Positions 1 through 14,798 of a stretch of 64,000 nt of DNA are shown here, one piece after another; positions within the stretch are counted from its first letter, which is position 1, and the number at the start of each line of letters is the position of its first letter. Below the pieces are notes generated by a model, which worked only from the letters and a program-made list of their open reading frames with translations, was not told the DNA's origin and ran no database searches. The translations under genes and the position numbers were made by a program. The stretch lies in NCBI RefSeq assembly GCF_000189635.1, contig NW_002475963.1, positions 152,983 to 216,982 of the forward strand, read 5' to 3'. This DNA is from Tetrahymena thermophila SB210 (Eukaryota > Ciliophora > Oligohymenophorea > Hymenostomatida > Tetrahymenidae).

Positions 1-395
1 TTTTATTATAAATAAATATTAATAAGAAACTAATTACTTTTTCATCATAGGAGATTTTACATAAATAATTTATAACATAAAAACAATGATAACAATTAAG
101 TAAGTAAGTAATTAATTTTAATTTGGCTTATAGAAAGATTGTTCATTCATATATTATATTTTATAATAATACTAAAAGCTTTTTATAATTTTTATATATA
201 TTTAAAAAGAGACGTTTTCTTATCAAATCTTATTAAAAATTATAAGTTTCTAACTGAAAATAAGCTGCATCCATTTTAAAAAATACAAATTATTAAATTT
301 AATCGAGAGCTTACATTTTTTCAAAGAAATATAAAAGAAAATTAGTAAGCTGAAAATATTTATTTACTTTTCTATTAAAATTTAAATAGTAAAGA
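1..395. other. AT-rich intergenic, left edge
   Basis: No reading frame with coding character is seen. It is the 5' flank of the gene starting at 396. There is no telomere here, so the chromosome continues to the left of the window. Confidence 0.6.
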
Positions 396-2201
396 ATGAG
401 TTAAATACCATTGAAAGATATTAGCTTTCTCAGTAGAGGTTATTTGAAATTGCATCACTTAGCATTGAATTAAGATATGAACTCTAATCTATTAAATTAA
501 ATCTAATAAAGACTTGAGAATAGAGAAGGAGAATAGCTTACAATTTTTGCGATTTAAGGATTAATGCTGTATTTAAGCTTTTTGAATACAAAACAAAGTT
601 AAGAAATCATACTAAATTTCCTTTTACCACTCTTGCAGAAAGAGGAAATAATTACGTAGCTAGATGATATGAGTTTATCAGAAATATGCTCAAGCTTAGC
701 ATGCATTAGTACTTCAAACGGAAAAGAAATTTAAATTTACCTAGATTTAATAACACCATAGATAAAAAAAATATCTAAAAAGCTATAAACAGATACAATT
801 AGTGATTTAATGATCATAGCTAGCGCAAGCAATTATTAAAGTAAGGAGTTATTCTAAGAACTTAAAAAACGAACTATTTTTAATTTCCGTGAATAAAAAT
901 AGTGCAGCGAAATTTCAATATCAAAAATATTAGTTTCGTTTGCATAATTTGATGTAGTGAAATCTTTATAAAATCACGTTGACAATAAAGAGAGCTCGAA
1001 TACAAATTTAACAGATAATCTATTATTGTTTAGCTATTTCCCGACTCTTGTATTTCATCAATAATCACCTTAATATATATTTTACAATAAGCTTTCGAAA
1101 GAAATATACCAAGTTAAGGATAAAATGTCCTAAAAATGGATATCGATGAGCTTGTTTGGTATTGCATCAGCTCAATACAAGAATGTTGAATTTATTGATG
1201 AATGCGTTAACAAAATTTTGTAAAATTAAGATAGTCTTGATGAAAATATCAAGCAAAATCCTATTTCTAATACAAATTTAAATGAATTAGCGATGACATT
1301 ATTCTGCTATTCCAACATGAAGAGATCAAATGAATGGTCTAGAAAAATGATAGAAAGAATTCGTAATTTGTTCATGTAAAATAAATTTAAGAAAGCTACT
1401 CCTATTGCATGGGCTTAATTTTTCAATACTTTGAGCAATACCAACTAAGAAAATGAACTAGACGAAGTCGAACAACAATTTGCAGAAGTTGTCTACTTTG
1501 ATAAAATCCAACCACATATTAGATATTTTACACAGAATATGATAATTTCTTTGCTTTTCAGCTTATCAAGGTTAAAAGTAGACAAAGATATATTATTTGA
1601 ACTTGCCCAGCTTGTTTAATTTAGTAAGCTTAGCAACTTCTAGCTCTACATCCTTAACATAGCCCTCTAGCTAGGGAATTTAAAGAATTTAGAAAATATA
1701 CCAGACATATCAACTTCATCCGCTTAACCAAGAATCAAAGAAGTAGAGCTTTATATAAAAGACATACTCGCATAAAAATTAGATTTTTATGGAAATCAAA
1801 GATTTAATTACAAACAAGTTATTAATCAAGTTAAGTAAATTCTTGTTGAGATTACAAATAATAAAAATATAGAAGGAAAAGAAGCGAAGCTAGTTCTAGA
1901 GAACTTTTTTGATGATAATTTAAATTTAATGATTGATTTCTATCTGCCAAAGGAGAAAAAAGCAATTTTTGTGTACACATATGATAACTGTTTGATGTAG
2001 GAGCACACTGACACTAGTTCAATAAGTGACAACTCTCTTTCAGGATTGTTCTAAGCAAAAGAAAAGATTCTCAAAGAAAATGGTATTTCAGTATCTTATA
2101 TATTCATTCATGAATTTAATAAAATTGGACTAGATTCCTCAATAGAAAACGAAAAGCTGCTTAAAAAAAAATATGTGGAAAAATTATTAAGCAAATAATG
2201 A
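396..2201 (+). CDS. RAP-domain protein, FASTK-like (mitochondrial RNA metabolism)
   Basis: One uninterrupted 601-codon frame under the ciliate code, from ATG at 396 to TGA at 2199-2201. The standard code breaks it with many TAA/TAG codons. The body is helical and repeat-like, as in FASTK/OPR-type proteins. Residues ~495-601 fit a RAP domain: a NLMIDFYLP strand, an AIFVYTYDN strand where the family usually has an I-E-V/I-D-G motif, then a helix ending LKENGISV, then IFIHEFNKI, and a closing K-rich helix ending KKKYVEKLL. RAP proteins act on organellar RNA, usually in mitochondria, so that is the inferred site; no clear targeting peptide was proven. The acidic residues of the usual E-x-D-G core are not conserved, so the domain is diverged. 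No intron is needed. Family assignment is by motif pattern only. Confidence 0.72.
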
Positions 2202-5200
2202 AATATTAAAAATAATTAATAAAGAAAAAACCCGATCAGCGGTTTAGAATTTAAAACCAAATCCAGTCAAAGTAAAAACAATTTGTTAGACTATAACGTA
2301 AAATGCTTACTTACAACATGATTGGATTATTTCACATGATTTTATAATCTTAAGATTTTATAAGGGGTTAGAAAAAATTTGTACTTTATGCTTATTTAAA
2401 TATTATTAATACTCTTCTTAATATTTATTATTAAGGGGTAACTAAATTGTCTTTACTTATTTTTTCGTTATTTCACTAGCGGAGATAATTATATATATTT
2501 TTATATTGAATAAATAGTTGTTTTAATAATCAATTCTCCCTCCACACCAAATCAAAGAAAAATGTTGAAAGTGTAATTAATATTAATTTTCTAAAGCATT
2601 GTGCGTGTTTGTAATTTATCGAACAAAATATCATTTTTTGAAATTTTGAAAATTCTTTAAATTTATTAGAATTCTGATGCTTTTTGTTACAGTTTAATTT
2701 TTTGATTTAAAATAAGCACTTTAAATATTAATTTTGAGTAAACAACATTAAAAATTGTTATTTTTAATATTTCTGTTGTTGAAATTAAGAGGAAATACTT
2801 TAATTTTCATTATTTTTTTTATGGGTGATTTTAGCATTTTAATTTTAGTACTATTTTTTGAAAATCTTTGATTTTGTGGTAAAAGTCTTAAAAATTAATT
2901 ATTTAAAAAATGATATTTTAAAAATAATAATTTATTTTTTAAATAGTAATAGCTTTTTTGTAAAGAAATTAAAGCAAACAGGGGTAAGCATACAATCAGC
3001 CAACATAATTAAGAATTTCTCTCAAATAACATTTATAAGTATTAAATTCTGCTATGTGTAAGTCTAAGAATGAATTTCAAAGACTTTTTTTGCTTAGTAA
3101 TATAAATTTTAGTTTACAAATTCAGTAATTAAATAATAGAAAACTCAATTAAACGACGCGCTTCTATGAACACAAAAATCATAAACTTAATACATGAATA
3201 TTAAACCTTTTTAAGATTTTATTTAATAAATTACAATTTAGAAACATAAGACTTACACTGAATATTGAGTGTAAATTACTAATTAAAAGGAGAATTTATT
3301 TTTTTAAAGTTTTTTCACTAAGTTTTCTATTTTAATAAATTTATTATTACTATAAAGTTTACAAAGTGCAAAATGTATTTACATTAATTATACAACATAT
3401 GAGTGTAATTCGAAATTTAATAATTTATTTACACTATAATAATTTTCCAGAAATAAATTTTCAAACATCTCTTTTTATTTTTTTCTACTTTAATAGTTTG
3501 TTAATATAAATTATTTGATTACCAGATTGTTTGTTCTTTTCAAAGTAATGACTAGCATTCTTTATAGTAGGTTATTAATAATATAAACGAAAACAATTTA
3601 TATATGTACCTGCTTAATATATTTAGCCTCTAAAATTTTTTGATATAAAAATATATATTTGTATCTATAGAAATAAATTTGAAAGAGAGAGAGAACTATC
3701 TTATTAAGTAAGTTAATATTTATTAAAAGCAAGAAAAACAAATGAAAAATATTTAAACTTTGTTTGTGATATTAGTTAGGTAAGTATTAACAATAAGTAA
3801 TACCTACCTTATTTAGAATAGAAAAGTTAATTAAATACCTCACTTATATTTTACATTTAAATTAAGAATGAAGAAAATCAAAATTAAAGTAACTTCATTT
3901 AGGTACTAGTCAAATACTTTTATAGCATAAATCAAACAATACTGTAGATAGATACAAGTGAATTCAAATTAATTTCTTTCTAACAAATTAAAAAATAGTA
4001 CTAATCATCTTATAGTTATTAGTTCATTTAAAAATTTATTTTCTAAACTAGACTTAATTGTATTATAAAAATTAAAGAATAAGAAGACTTACAAATATTT
4101 AAAACCTCGAATGATTATAGCAAACTTAAATGAATTGTATGTAATTCTTATAAAATTAGATTATTTGACAGAGATTATAATAATTAATTCCACTCAAATA
4201 TCTTTATTTATTAATTAAATGACTAATTTTCTTCAAGAAGTCTCAATTTATTTCAATTTTCTAATTTTATTTAATAAAGATATTAAAATCGTACGAAAAG
4301 TCTATGAAGAATATTAGGTTATATGTACAAAAGGAAAACATTTATATATATTTAGACTAATTTATTTATCGAACATTTTTTTACATTACTTAGTTAATTA
4401 ATTTTTTTTAGCTCAAATAAAAAAAGTGCTTATTTAATTTGCCAAATATTTAAAGTTAATAAAATAATTAATTTTTGATTGTTTTACAATTTTATCTCCT
4501 TTTCTTTCTTAAATTTCACCTTAAAAATGAATAAAGGAAAATAAAATTTTTGTGAAAAAAAAAAAGCGAAATTCACATTTAAAAAATAAACGCATTTACT
4601 ATTTAGAGATTTTTCATGTTTTTCTGATGTTTTTGATTCAAAGATGATTTGAAATTTCAGAAGCTTAAAAGAGAAAACTAAAATATAATTTGATTTATAG
4701 GAGTCTACTTTTTGCTTCTTTTTATTTGATCAATTAATTACATACTAAAATTAAAATCCTTTTGCTGTTTAGGTCCTATCTTAATTAATAATCATTGCAT
4801 AAAGGATATGTATTATATTTATTATGATTTTAATATTTGTGGCTATAAAGCTAATTTAATCCAATAAAAATTCAGGCTTATAATTTTACTATTTTTGAGT
4901 AGTCCAGCGCAATAAATTTTATACAAGTTTCCATCTAATAAAATAATCCATTAGCTCATGATAATTGCTTGAATAAGGTATATTTTTCATCTTTCCTATT
5001 TTCATGATTATCTTTACACTCACTTAAACCAAATTTTTTTGTTACTGATTTTAGAATTGAATGATTACGATTGTGATAATTATTAAGAATATTAACAAAA
5101 TTATATATTTTTTGATCTACTTATAAGTGTAGAGATAGAGAGAATAAAAAATTTATTATTTTTATGAATTACGAGTATTAAAATTGAAGTTGGGGTACTG

Positions 5201-6109
5201 TATTTTTTTGCATAGTTTACTTGGTGAAATTAAAATGAAAGATTATGTGTTTGCTTTAAGAATTTACAATTGCTTTTACATAGGAAATAATGAGTGTTTG
5301 TTTTTTGATGTGTAATTTTATCGAAAACGTATTCAAATTCAAAGAGTATTTGGTAATTTAGTATTTTGGAAAATTGCAATTATTGAGTTCGAAATGATTT
5401 TAGTACACAAGTAATTGTTTGAGGGAATATAGAAATAGTGGATTATAATTATTATTATTATAATTCTTGTTTATTAATTTTTATTATAACTTTACTCGTT
5501 TTATATAGAAGAAGAGTTATTTAATTTTATATATAAAAAAATTACGTCTATAGAGTATTAGGAAAAAATATATGGTCAGCCGACTGCATTTATAATTATT
5601 TAGTAATACGAATAAGATGATTTTTAGGAAATATCTTGACAAGATTAAAAGTCTTCTTTGTTTTATATTAATTCTGCGCATTTCTGATAAAAAGAAACAA
5701 TACCCCATCCAAAATTTTTTTTGTTTTGTGAACAAGCAATTTTTAAGGAAAAATAGATAGAAAATTATACAAAAAATCTAATTAAAAGTTAGAAACTTTC
5801 TAAATCAAATTCATTTCTAGATAATAAAAAAAAACTAGCTATTTATTAAATTATTGATTTCCTCTCTCAGCAGTATTTGTTTCGAAGAATAATTAAAATC
5901 CATATAATTAAATTTTATAAGAAAAAATATTAAATACAAAAAGAAAGAAATAACTAAATAACTAACAAACTAAACTTTAGTATCTTTCATTACCAAAAAC
6001 AAATTAATTTATTTGATTGCTTGTATTAGGCAAATAAATTGATAAGAAATAAATATCATTCTTAAATACATATTAACTAACTCCTTATTGCTAAGCAATT
6101 TAATATAAA
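2202..6109. other. Gene-free AT-rich region
   Basis: About 3.9 kb with no convincing coding frame on either strand. Short ATG-started frames at 2858-3061 (+) and 5517-5735 (-) have low-complexity F/I/K/L/N composition typical of noncoding DNA here. The short GC-richer patch near 2230-2260 has no recognisable RNA structure. Confidence 0.5.
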
Positions 6110-6649
6110 ATGGGATGCCACAGTGGAAAATGCTCTTCTGTTTCTTCTTAAGATAAATTGATTTTGTAAGAACCTATTTCATTTGGTCGTGGGCTTATCA
6201 ACCAATTAGTGAATATCGAGATACAAATTGAATAGTTGAGAAGCCAAATGTACAAGGAAAATGATATAGAGTATGAAAAAAGCGAATTTATTATTTCTTT
6301 TGATTTTGATTACAATACAATTCACCAAAAATCTTACAAGCGCTAAATTAATTCAAATTCATACATAGAAAGAATGAATTAAATTAAATAAGAATTCGTT
6401 TAAATGATCCCTTCACTCGCTGCTTATACTTCAGCATTAAAAAAGAAGCAATATAAACATGCTCAACAAATGTAAATTGAAGAGATCTGCGATAAAATTA
6501 AATACAAATACACTGAAGTTTGCTCATACTTAAATTGCAAGAGATCGAGCAAAACCTCTATTTAATCTAAAGAAGTTACCTCTCCTATGCACTCCTCTGA
6601 TACTATTCAGACTGAAAATGAAGTCTTTAGCAAAAGACAATGCAAATGA
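6110..6649 (+). CDS. Small protein with MGC N-terminus, predicted membrane-anchored by lipid
   Basis: A 179-residue frame from ATG 6110 to TGA 6647-6649, with TAA/TAG read as Gln. It starts MGCHSGKCSS: Gly2 is a potential N-myristoylation site and Cys3 (also Cys8) a potential palmitoylation site, with basic and Ser residues following, as in SH4-type anchors. The rest is hydrophilic and mostly helical (INQLVNIEIQIEQLRSQM, then a K/Q-rich stretch), with a Ser/Thr-rich C-terminus and no membrane segment. No named domain is recognised. An unrelated-looking protein with the same MGC start is at 38146. Function unknown; attachment to the cytoplasmic face of a membrane is inferred from the N-terminus only. 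Confidence 0.7.
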
Positions 6650-7888
6650 AGCAAAATAAAATGAAATCTTAAATTTAATCCATTTGGATTAAGTTAAATC
6701 GCAAACCAAACTGCATTTCTTATAATTTTTATATCAATTAATAAAAAGTAATCCTATCCTTTCTTTTTCTCTCACAAACAAACAAACCAACATCAACCTT
6801 GCATCATTAAAAACAATTGCATCATAATAATTAATCATATAACATCAATTATATTAGTAATTATAGCCATCAAATTAATCATCACTAGTAATTAACCAAT
6901 ACCATTAATATTCAATTTTCATCTTAATTTATAATTTTTTCTCAACAACTGCTTATGTCCTAATCACCTTATTTATTAATTAAATTTAATGACGCTTGCT
7001 CGTTTTATAAACTCATCAATATCTGAGAGCAGTGATGTCACTTTTGTGTTAATAACTCAAAAACCAAACTACAATAATCATAAAATAAAATAATAAAAAT
7101 CAAAGTGTAAATATACAATTAATAACTAGAAGTCATAAGTGAATAATATTTCGCAAAGTAAATCACTCCAATGATACATTTAAAAATAAATACATAATAT
7201 TAATCTAATTCAATATTTTCTAAACAAGTTAATAACATACAAACAGATCATACATAAAAAGCAACTAATTAATTAATTAACAACAAACAAACAAATCAAC
7301 AAAGAAAAACAATTTTTAAAAAATGTAAATTTATAAATTTGGCTAAATTAACATAGTAACAAAATCATTTCTCATTCAACTTTAATCTATAAAAAAATTT
7401 TCTTTTTACTTATTCCTTATAACATTTAGTAGTATTGCATATTTGATGTATTGTAAATAGTACTCTATTCCTTCCAAAATTCACTTAATTTTTGCCCACT
7501 ATATCAATTTACTTTCTCATTCTTTTACTTTACACTGTTTAAACAATTCACAAAAACGCGTGTTTTTTAATTATTAATTAAATTAATATTACAATTCACG
7601 TCTGATTCAACATTCTACCTCCAACCTAAATTAAAACCCCTAACAAAACTTATTTCAAGCTTAAACGCTTTCTCATTTACTGTCTATTTTATTTTTAAAT
7701 ATTTTGATGTATTTAAAAAAATCCTCTAAATTAATACTTTGCGGACTCATTACAAATTTCTAAAGTAAATAAGGAAACAATAATACTCAGATTATGAAAA
7801 ATTAAAAATAATAATAAATCTGCATCATCTCTATTCGATATTAATTATTCATTCTCATCAAACTAAAGAAATAGATAAAAGGCCTAAA

Positions 7889-7911
7889 TTATTTATTTAT
7901 TTATTTATTTT
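7889..7911. repeat. (TTTA)n microsatellite
   Basis: About five to six uninterrupted units of TTTA/ATTT in intergenic DNA. Confidence 0.8.
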
Positions 7912-9104
7912 AAACTTTACTTGTTTATTAGGCTTATAACTATTTACAAAAAATCATACTGCTAATCCTGTTTTGACTTTTAATTAAAATTTTATGTAAA
8001 AGCTAGTAATTAAATCTACTAAGTTAGAACAATTAGATTGAAACTGAAAAAAAAACTTCATGAAATTATGTTATTTATTATATTTGTATAATTCCAGTTA
8101 AATGTAAGTTCGTTCGAATTACTCAATTCAATACAATTTGATTTTATTTGAATTGATTTAAGCACTGGATGTAGAATATTATCTATCCTCTTTCTTATTG
8201 CTATGCTTTGCTTAATTTTCATCTAATTAATATTAAATAATTCCAGATCAAATAAATATTTTTTATAATTGATTTTGATTTTTCGTATCAATAAATTATA
8301 ATAAAATCTATCAAATTTTAATGGAATTTTTATTGCATTATAATAATACCAATGTTTTTGGTTATAGTTGCTCTATTTTCTTTATTTTCTACAAGTTATG
8401 ATGAGTTATGGAATATCTACAAATTAATCTATTTAATAGTTTATTTGGTATTACTTATGTTCCTATTTAAGTTGTAATAGACCACTAACTGTAAATTAAT
8501 TTTTGATAACACCAATACTAACTGAATTATTGTAAAATCCTGAAATAAATTAGATCAGCGTTTTTATTATTCAGCTCAGTCAGAATAATTAGCAAGCAAG
8601 CCACATTAATATATGCAATATTAGGTTGTCTATTTTTAATAAAACTCGTTACACATATAAGATACTTTGCTTATAAAGACTAATTCACATGCTTATTCCT
8701 TATTGAATAAGAACTCTATTTTAAGATATCTATGTATATTATAAAGCTATTTTTGTCATAATTACGTGTTAGTTCTATTAATTTATTTACAAGATGTAAA
8801 ATTAAACTAGTGAATGAAAAGTAAGTCGAATGAAAGGAGAGTAGAAAATAAAAACAATAAGTAAATATAGTTTCATTTATTCAAATTAATTATAAGTAAA
8901 ATACTCAAAATATCTTTTTGCCTTAAGATATTTAATTTGTATCATAGTTGCTTATAAAATTAAAAATTTTATAAAAGAAAATATAAATCTTTTGATTCAC
9001 CCAATCAAAAAAATCATAATTAAATAAATAAAATAGATACTTAGCTTATAATATTAAGCTAATACATATCATTTTTCTTAACTAAAAAATTAATCCAGTA
9101 AATC

Positions 9105-9168
9105 AAAAACAAACAAACAAACAAATAAATAAATAAATAAAAACTAAAATACAAATAAATAAATAAAT
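9105..9168. repeat. (AAAC)n then (AAAT)n microsatellite
   Basis: A run of CAAA units passes directly into AAAT units, followed after ten bases by a second AAAT run. It lies in intergenic DNA. Confidence 0.8.
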
Positions 9169-11928
9169 TTATATAAATATTTAATCTTTACAAAAGCTTG
9201 AAAATTATATTTTAAATTCAATCTTGACAAAAATTCGAAAATTATATTTTAAATTCAAATTTATTTGTTAATATTTTTTGAATATTTTATTCAATAATTT
9301 TCTACAAAAGATAAACAATTATTTTTCAATTTATTTCTTTGAACTTTTACAGAAATATTCTATTTATTATTTTTAAAAAAATTTATTTCTAATAGTATTC
9401 GAGCATGTACTATTTATTGACTATTTTAAAAATTAATTTTTCTAAAACTTTTGAAGAAATTGTTTCTATTTTTAGATTTTGTAATTCTGATATTTTATTT
9501 TTAATTTCTATTCAAAAATCAACTAGTTATTATCTAAAAGAATAATTAAAATATTGTAAGTATTTAACTATGATTCTACAAATGGTATATATGAAACTAT
9601 GCCTTTTCAAATTCAAATTATAATGAAATAATAAAATAGAAAATTGTTTAATTTAATAATATAATCAAATTATTATAACTATCTATTATAATTTATTTAT
9701 TATCTATAATTATTAAATTACTTTATAATCATTCTAAATATAATATAATAACATAATTTCATATTTATATTTAATAATAATCCCAGTCAACATTATAATT
9801 AATTATAAAATGATATAAAATCCTACAAATTTAAAATCAAAATACACCAGAAATTTATTTATAACATATTCAATTATAGAAATTTTCCTAAAATTTTCAT
9901 ATTTTAGATTCATTTGATATTAATAAAAACTAAGAAAGTAGGATTTCTATTTTAAATTTCTAAACAATAAGAATAAAACTATGTATTGAATTAGTTATAA
10001 TTTTACTATTATTTATAACCTAAACAGTTTGCTTTTTAATATATAACAAAGATTTTATAGTTCAATTAATATAATTTTCTTAAAAATAATTATAAATACT
10101 TTAGTTATTTCTAAATTGATAAATCAATTAAAACAAAATTCATTTAAATGATTTATTGGTTATTTATAAAAATAATTGCATGTCTTTAAATTAAGATAAT
10201 TATGCAAATACTATTTTAAAAAGCAAAATTATGCTATTCATGTTAAATTAGCTGTTTTTTTAATTATAAATTTAATTAATTTTTTAGTTATTTAAATATT
10301 TTCATAATAAAAAAATATTAAATGAACTTATACTATTTAAAAAAAGAAACATTTTTATAGACAAATAATCAAAAAAGAATATTTGATATTTAATGTTCAA
10401 AATTTTATTCAATCAATTGTGAAATTAAACTAATTTCCTTTTTAAAATTTAATTATATCTAACCTTAGATTAACTTACATAAAAAATAAATACAAAATAC
10501 AATAAACTTTGTATATTTAAGATCAACATTTTTAATTTATATAAATTTATATTAAGGAGTTATTTCTTTTTGGTTGACTTTTATTTAAAAAATATTACCT
10601 TTAAAAATTATTAAAAATAAATTTTAATTTTATAATAGTTTATTTTGGATTATAATTAAATCTATTATTAAACTTTATTGTCATTATAAATAATTAATAA
10701 TACTAAATTATAAAGATAAATTTTAATAGAAAAATGTTAATTAATTTTCAAATGGTTTATTTTATTCTTTTAAAAAACTATTGTCAATTGTATCATTTGA
10801 ACTAAATGATAAGTATATAAATAATCTATACTTATACTCATTAAAATAATCAAATTTCATTTTAAATTAGCCTCATTATCAAAAATATATAATTATGCAT
10901 ACTATTATTATTATAAAACTAATATAATATATTTCGATTAATTTTTTTTATTTAATGCTTTTATTCTTATTTCATTTAAATTTTCACCTGAATCTCCTCT
11001 TCCTATCTTCTTAATTTATCTTTTTAAAAATAATCAAAAAATTACAAAATCATTAAAATATATTTTATTTTTTATATAATTTCCCTCCTTTTTTAAATCT
11101 TAAAATATCCCATTGTGCCCTCATTTTACAAATTAAATTTGATTCATAAATAAATATAAAAAAATTAAAAAAGATATTTTATATTTGCTATTAAAACCTA
11201 ATGGCTATGTGCTATACTAGATTAAATTTTAAAATAAAAAATAAATTAATAATATTATTAAATAGCAGTTTTTTTTTTAATTTTCAGTTTAAGATTTTGA
11301 TTTAGAATTTTTAATTAATCAATTATTACTTATTATTATTATACTAATAGATTTATTAGTCTATTCAACCAAAACACCATATAAAAAAATTTATCTACCA
11401 AAATACTGTAGTCAAAACGTATTTCATTTTAATATTTGCTCAACCAGGTAACATCTAATTTTATTTAATTTTATTATTATTATTATTAAATTAGAAATTA
11501 TCTTTTTTTAAGATGAAAATTAGGATATAATGATCTAAATATGTATTCTTCTTTTGAAGAATAAATATAAATTTGAATTTTTATTAATTAGACAAACTTT
11601 TTTGAAAATAAAGGTCAAGTTAAAATAAATAGGACAAACAAATTTGCCTCCTTTCATAAAATAAGCTAGTTTTATTAACATACTTTCTTAATAGGTTTAA
11701 TGTATTTTTTTCATCAGATTACTTAATAATAAAAATAAAATTTGAAGATCAATTTACATTTTTAATTTATTCAAAAGATTTACTTTATTAAAGCTATAAA
11801 TCCATTTAATCAAATAAAAAAACTATGATTTGAAATAAAAAAATAAATACAATCAAAAAAGTTAATTTTTTTTTATAAAGATTTAACAAAGTATTTTTTA
11901 CGAATTTAGATTTATAAAAATTTTTAGA

Positions 11929-12900
<972 letters not shown>

Positions 12901-14798
12901 ATTTTTTTTTTTCCTTTAAAAAGTATAAATTTAATTATTTATATTAATTAATAAATCTTTTACTTTTTAAACAAAATAAATTTCTAATAACTATCAAAAA
13001 TATTTTGGTCAGGTACTTGGATGTATTTATAAAAGAAATAGAAAGATAAAAATCCATCATTTATAAAAGAAAAATCAAGCATTAAAACTATAATTTATAA
13101 AATTAAATATTATTTCATCCTCATTTAGGATATACAAATTTATTTATATTAATTTTACAAACCATCATTTTATTCATGTTTGTTTTCTCAATTAAAAATG
13201 CTGCTTTAAAAATAAATAGATAGATGTATTTAATTTTCAAAAGGAATTATTTTTAAGTTTAAATCTTTTTAACTAAAAAATATTTCAAAAATAAAAATCA
13301 TTTAAAATCTAAAATAAAAAAAGAATGTGTTATCTTATAACTAATAGAAAGGCTATTTTTATAGTTTCTAGAAAATTTTTCTTTTATAAATTCATTAATT
13401 GGTAAAAAACTTTAAGTAAAATTAATTTCAATGTAAGTTCATTAGATTTTAAATAAATATTGTGAGATTTATCTAAATAATAAGATTTTGCAATATTTAT
13501 TTAAGCAATAGCTAGTTTTTTTGGCAAATCTTAAAGAAGTAAAATAACTTAATGTAAATAGCTAGTATATTTCAAATTGATATGATATTTTTTACTTTAT
13601 AAAATTTGTTTATTTAGAAATCAGTAATTATCTTTTAATAATTAAAAGTTTTTGATTGATTAATTATTTATTAAAATTTTTACAGATTTATCTCTTTTAT
13701 TATTTTAGATAATAAATAAGAATTATTACAAAATTTTTTATTGCTTTAGTAAAATAACAATTTATAAATAATTTTATGTTTTTTTATCTATATAATTGTG
13801 ATAAATACCAATTTTAAAACAAATTTTAAAAATTCTAAATTAGAAATTGAATAAAAGTAAATTAATTATAAATTATTAATGGCGTTATTTTAAATTTTTA
13901 CATTTCGAGATTTATTAAAATGCTTTTGATATAATATATTTATTTACTTCTATTAACTCTTGATTTATTTTTTACGTAAGTTTAAAGTTTTATCCTTCTA
14001 ACTTTAGAAATAAAATTCAGATGTAAAATCATAAAATTAAATTTATTAAAGTATTTTAAATTTAATTTTAAAATGATAGAGATTATATCTATTTGATTGA
14101 TATATATTATTATTAATTATATTTAGGATAGGTTTCAGAAATATCAATTAAGTTTTATCCAAAAAAATATGAAGGAAGAAATATTTATAGCTTCTTTCTT
14201 ATTTGTATTTTTTAAAAAAAAACATAACTTTTATCTAATAATGTTGAAGAAATTTAATTTGTAACTTGTAATTGAATTTTGCATTGAAATTCTAAAATAT
14301 ATAAACGAAAAATAACATTTAAATTTATATTTTAAGATGTAACTTTCAATTTTTATTTATATTGATTCACATATTGACATATCCTGGCAATTTTATTACA
14401 CTTTTTTGATTTTATTGATGTAAAAAAAATAATTTTTTTATAAAAAAAGAAGTTTTTTAATACAATTATTTTTAATAAAAGGTTGTTAAAATGTGCTTGA
14501 TTTTTTTAAAGGATAAATATTTACAAATATTTTTAATTTAAAAAAATGATTCATTTATCATAAAAGTCATAAAAGCAATGAAGAAATTATAAATAATAAC
14601 TTTAGTCTATATTTAAATAAATCTTATATTTTGTAAGCAGATATTCATTTAAAATTAAAGTTGATTCTAATTATATCTAATTATTAACATTAATTGATGG
14701 TAATGTGAATTATATTTCAAATAATTGTTAAATAAGCAAAAAAAAAAAAAATTGAATTAATAACCTAAATTTATAAAAGCTGAAGTAATAAAATAAAT
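12901..14798. other. AT-rich intergenic
   Basis: About 1.9 kb between divergently transcribed genes, probably holding both promoters. No coding frame, RNA gene or named element is recognised. Confidence 0.5.

Larger units (their letters stand above)
6650..11928. other. Long gene-free AT-rich region with simple repeats
   Basis: More than 5 kb without a supportable gene. The first part is A/C-biased and the rest extremely AT-rich. It contains TTTA repeats near 7889-7911 and CAAA/AAAT repeats near 9105-9168. No RNA gene is recognised. Confidence 0.5.

Noticed and set aside
2858..3061. 67-codon ATG frame on the + strand
   Set aside because: F/I/K/N-rich low-complexity product in extremely AT-rich DNA; no domain, and short enough to occur by chance.
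5517..5735. 72-codon ATG frame on the - strand
   Set aside because: Composition is noncoding-like and there is no support from either neighbour.
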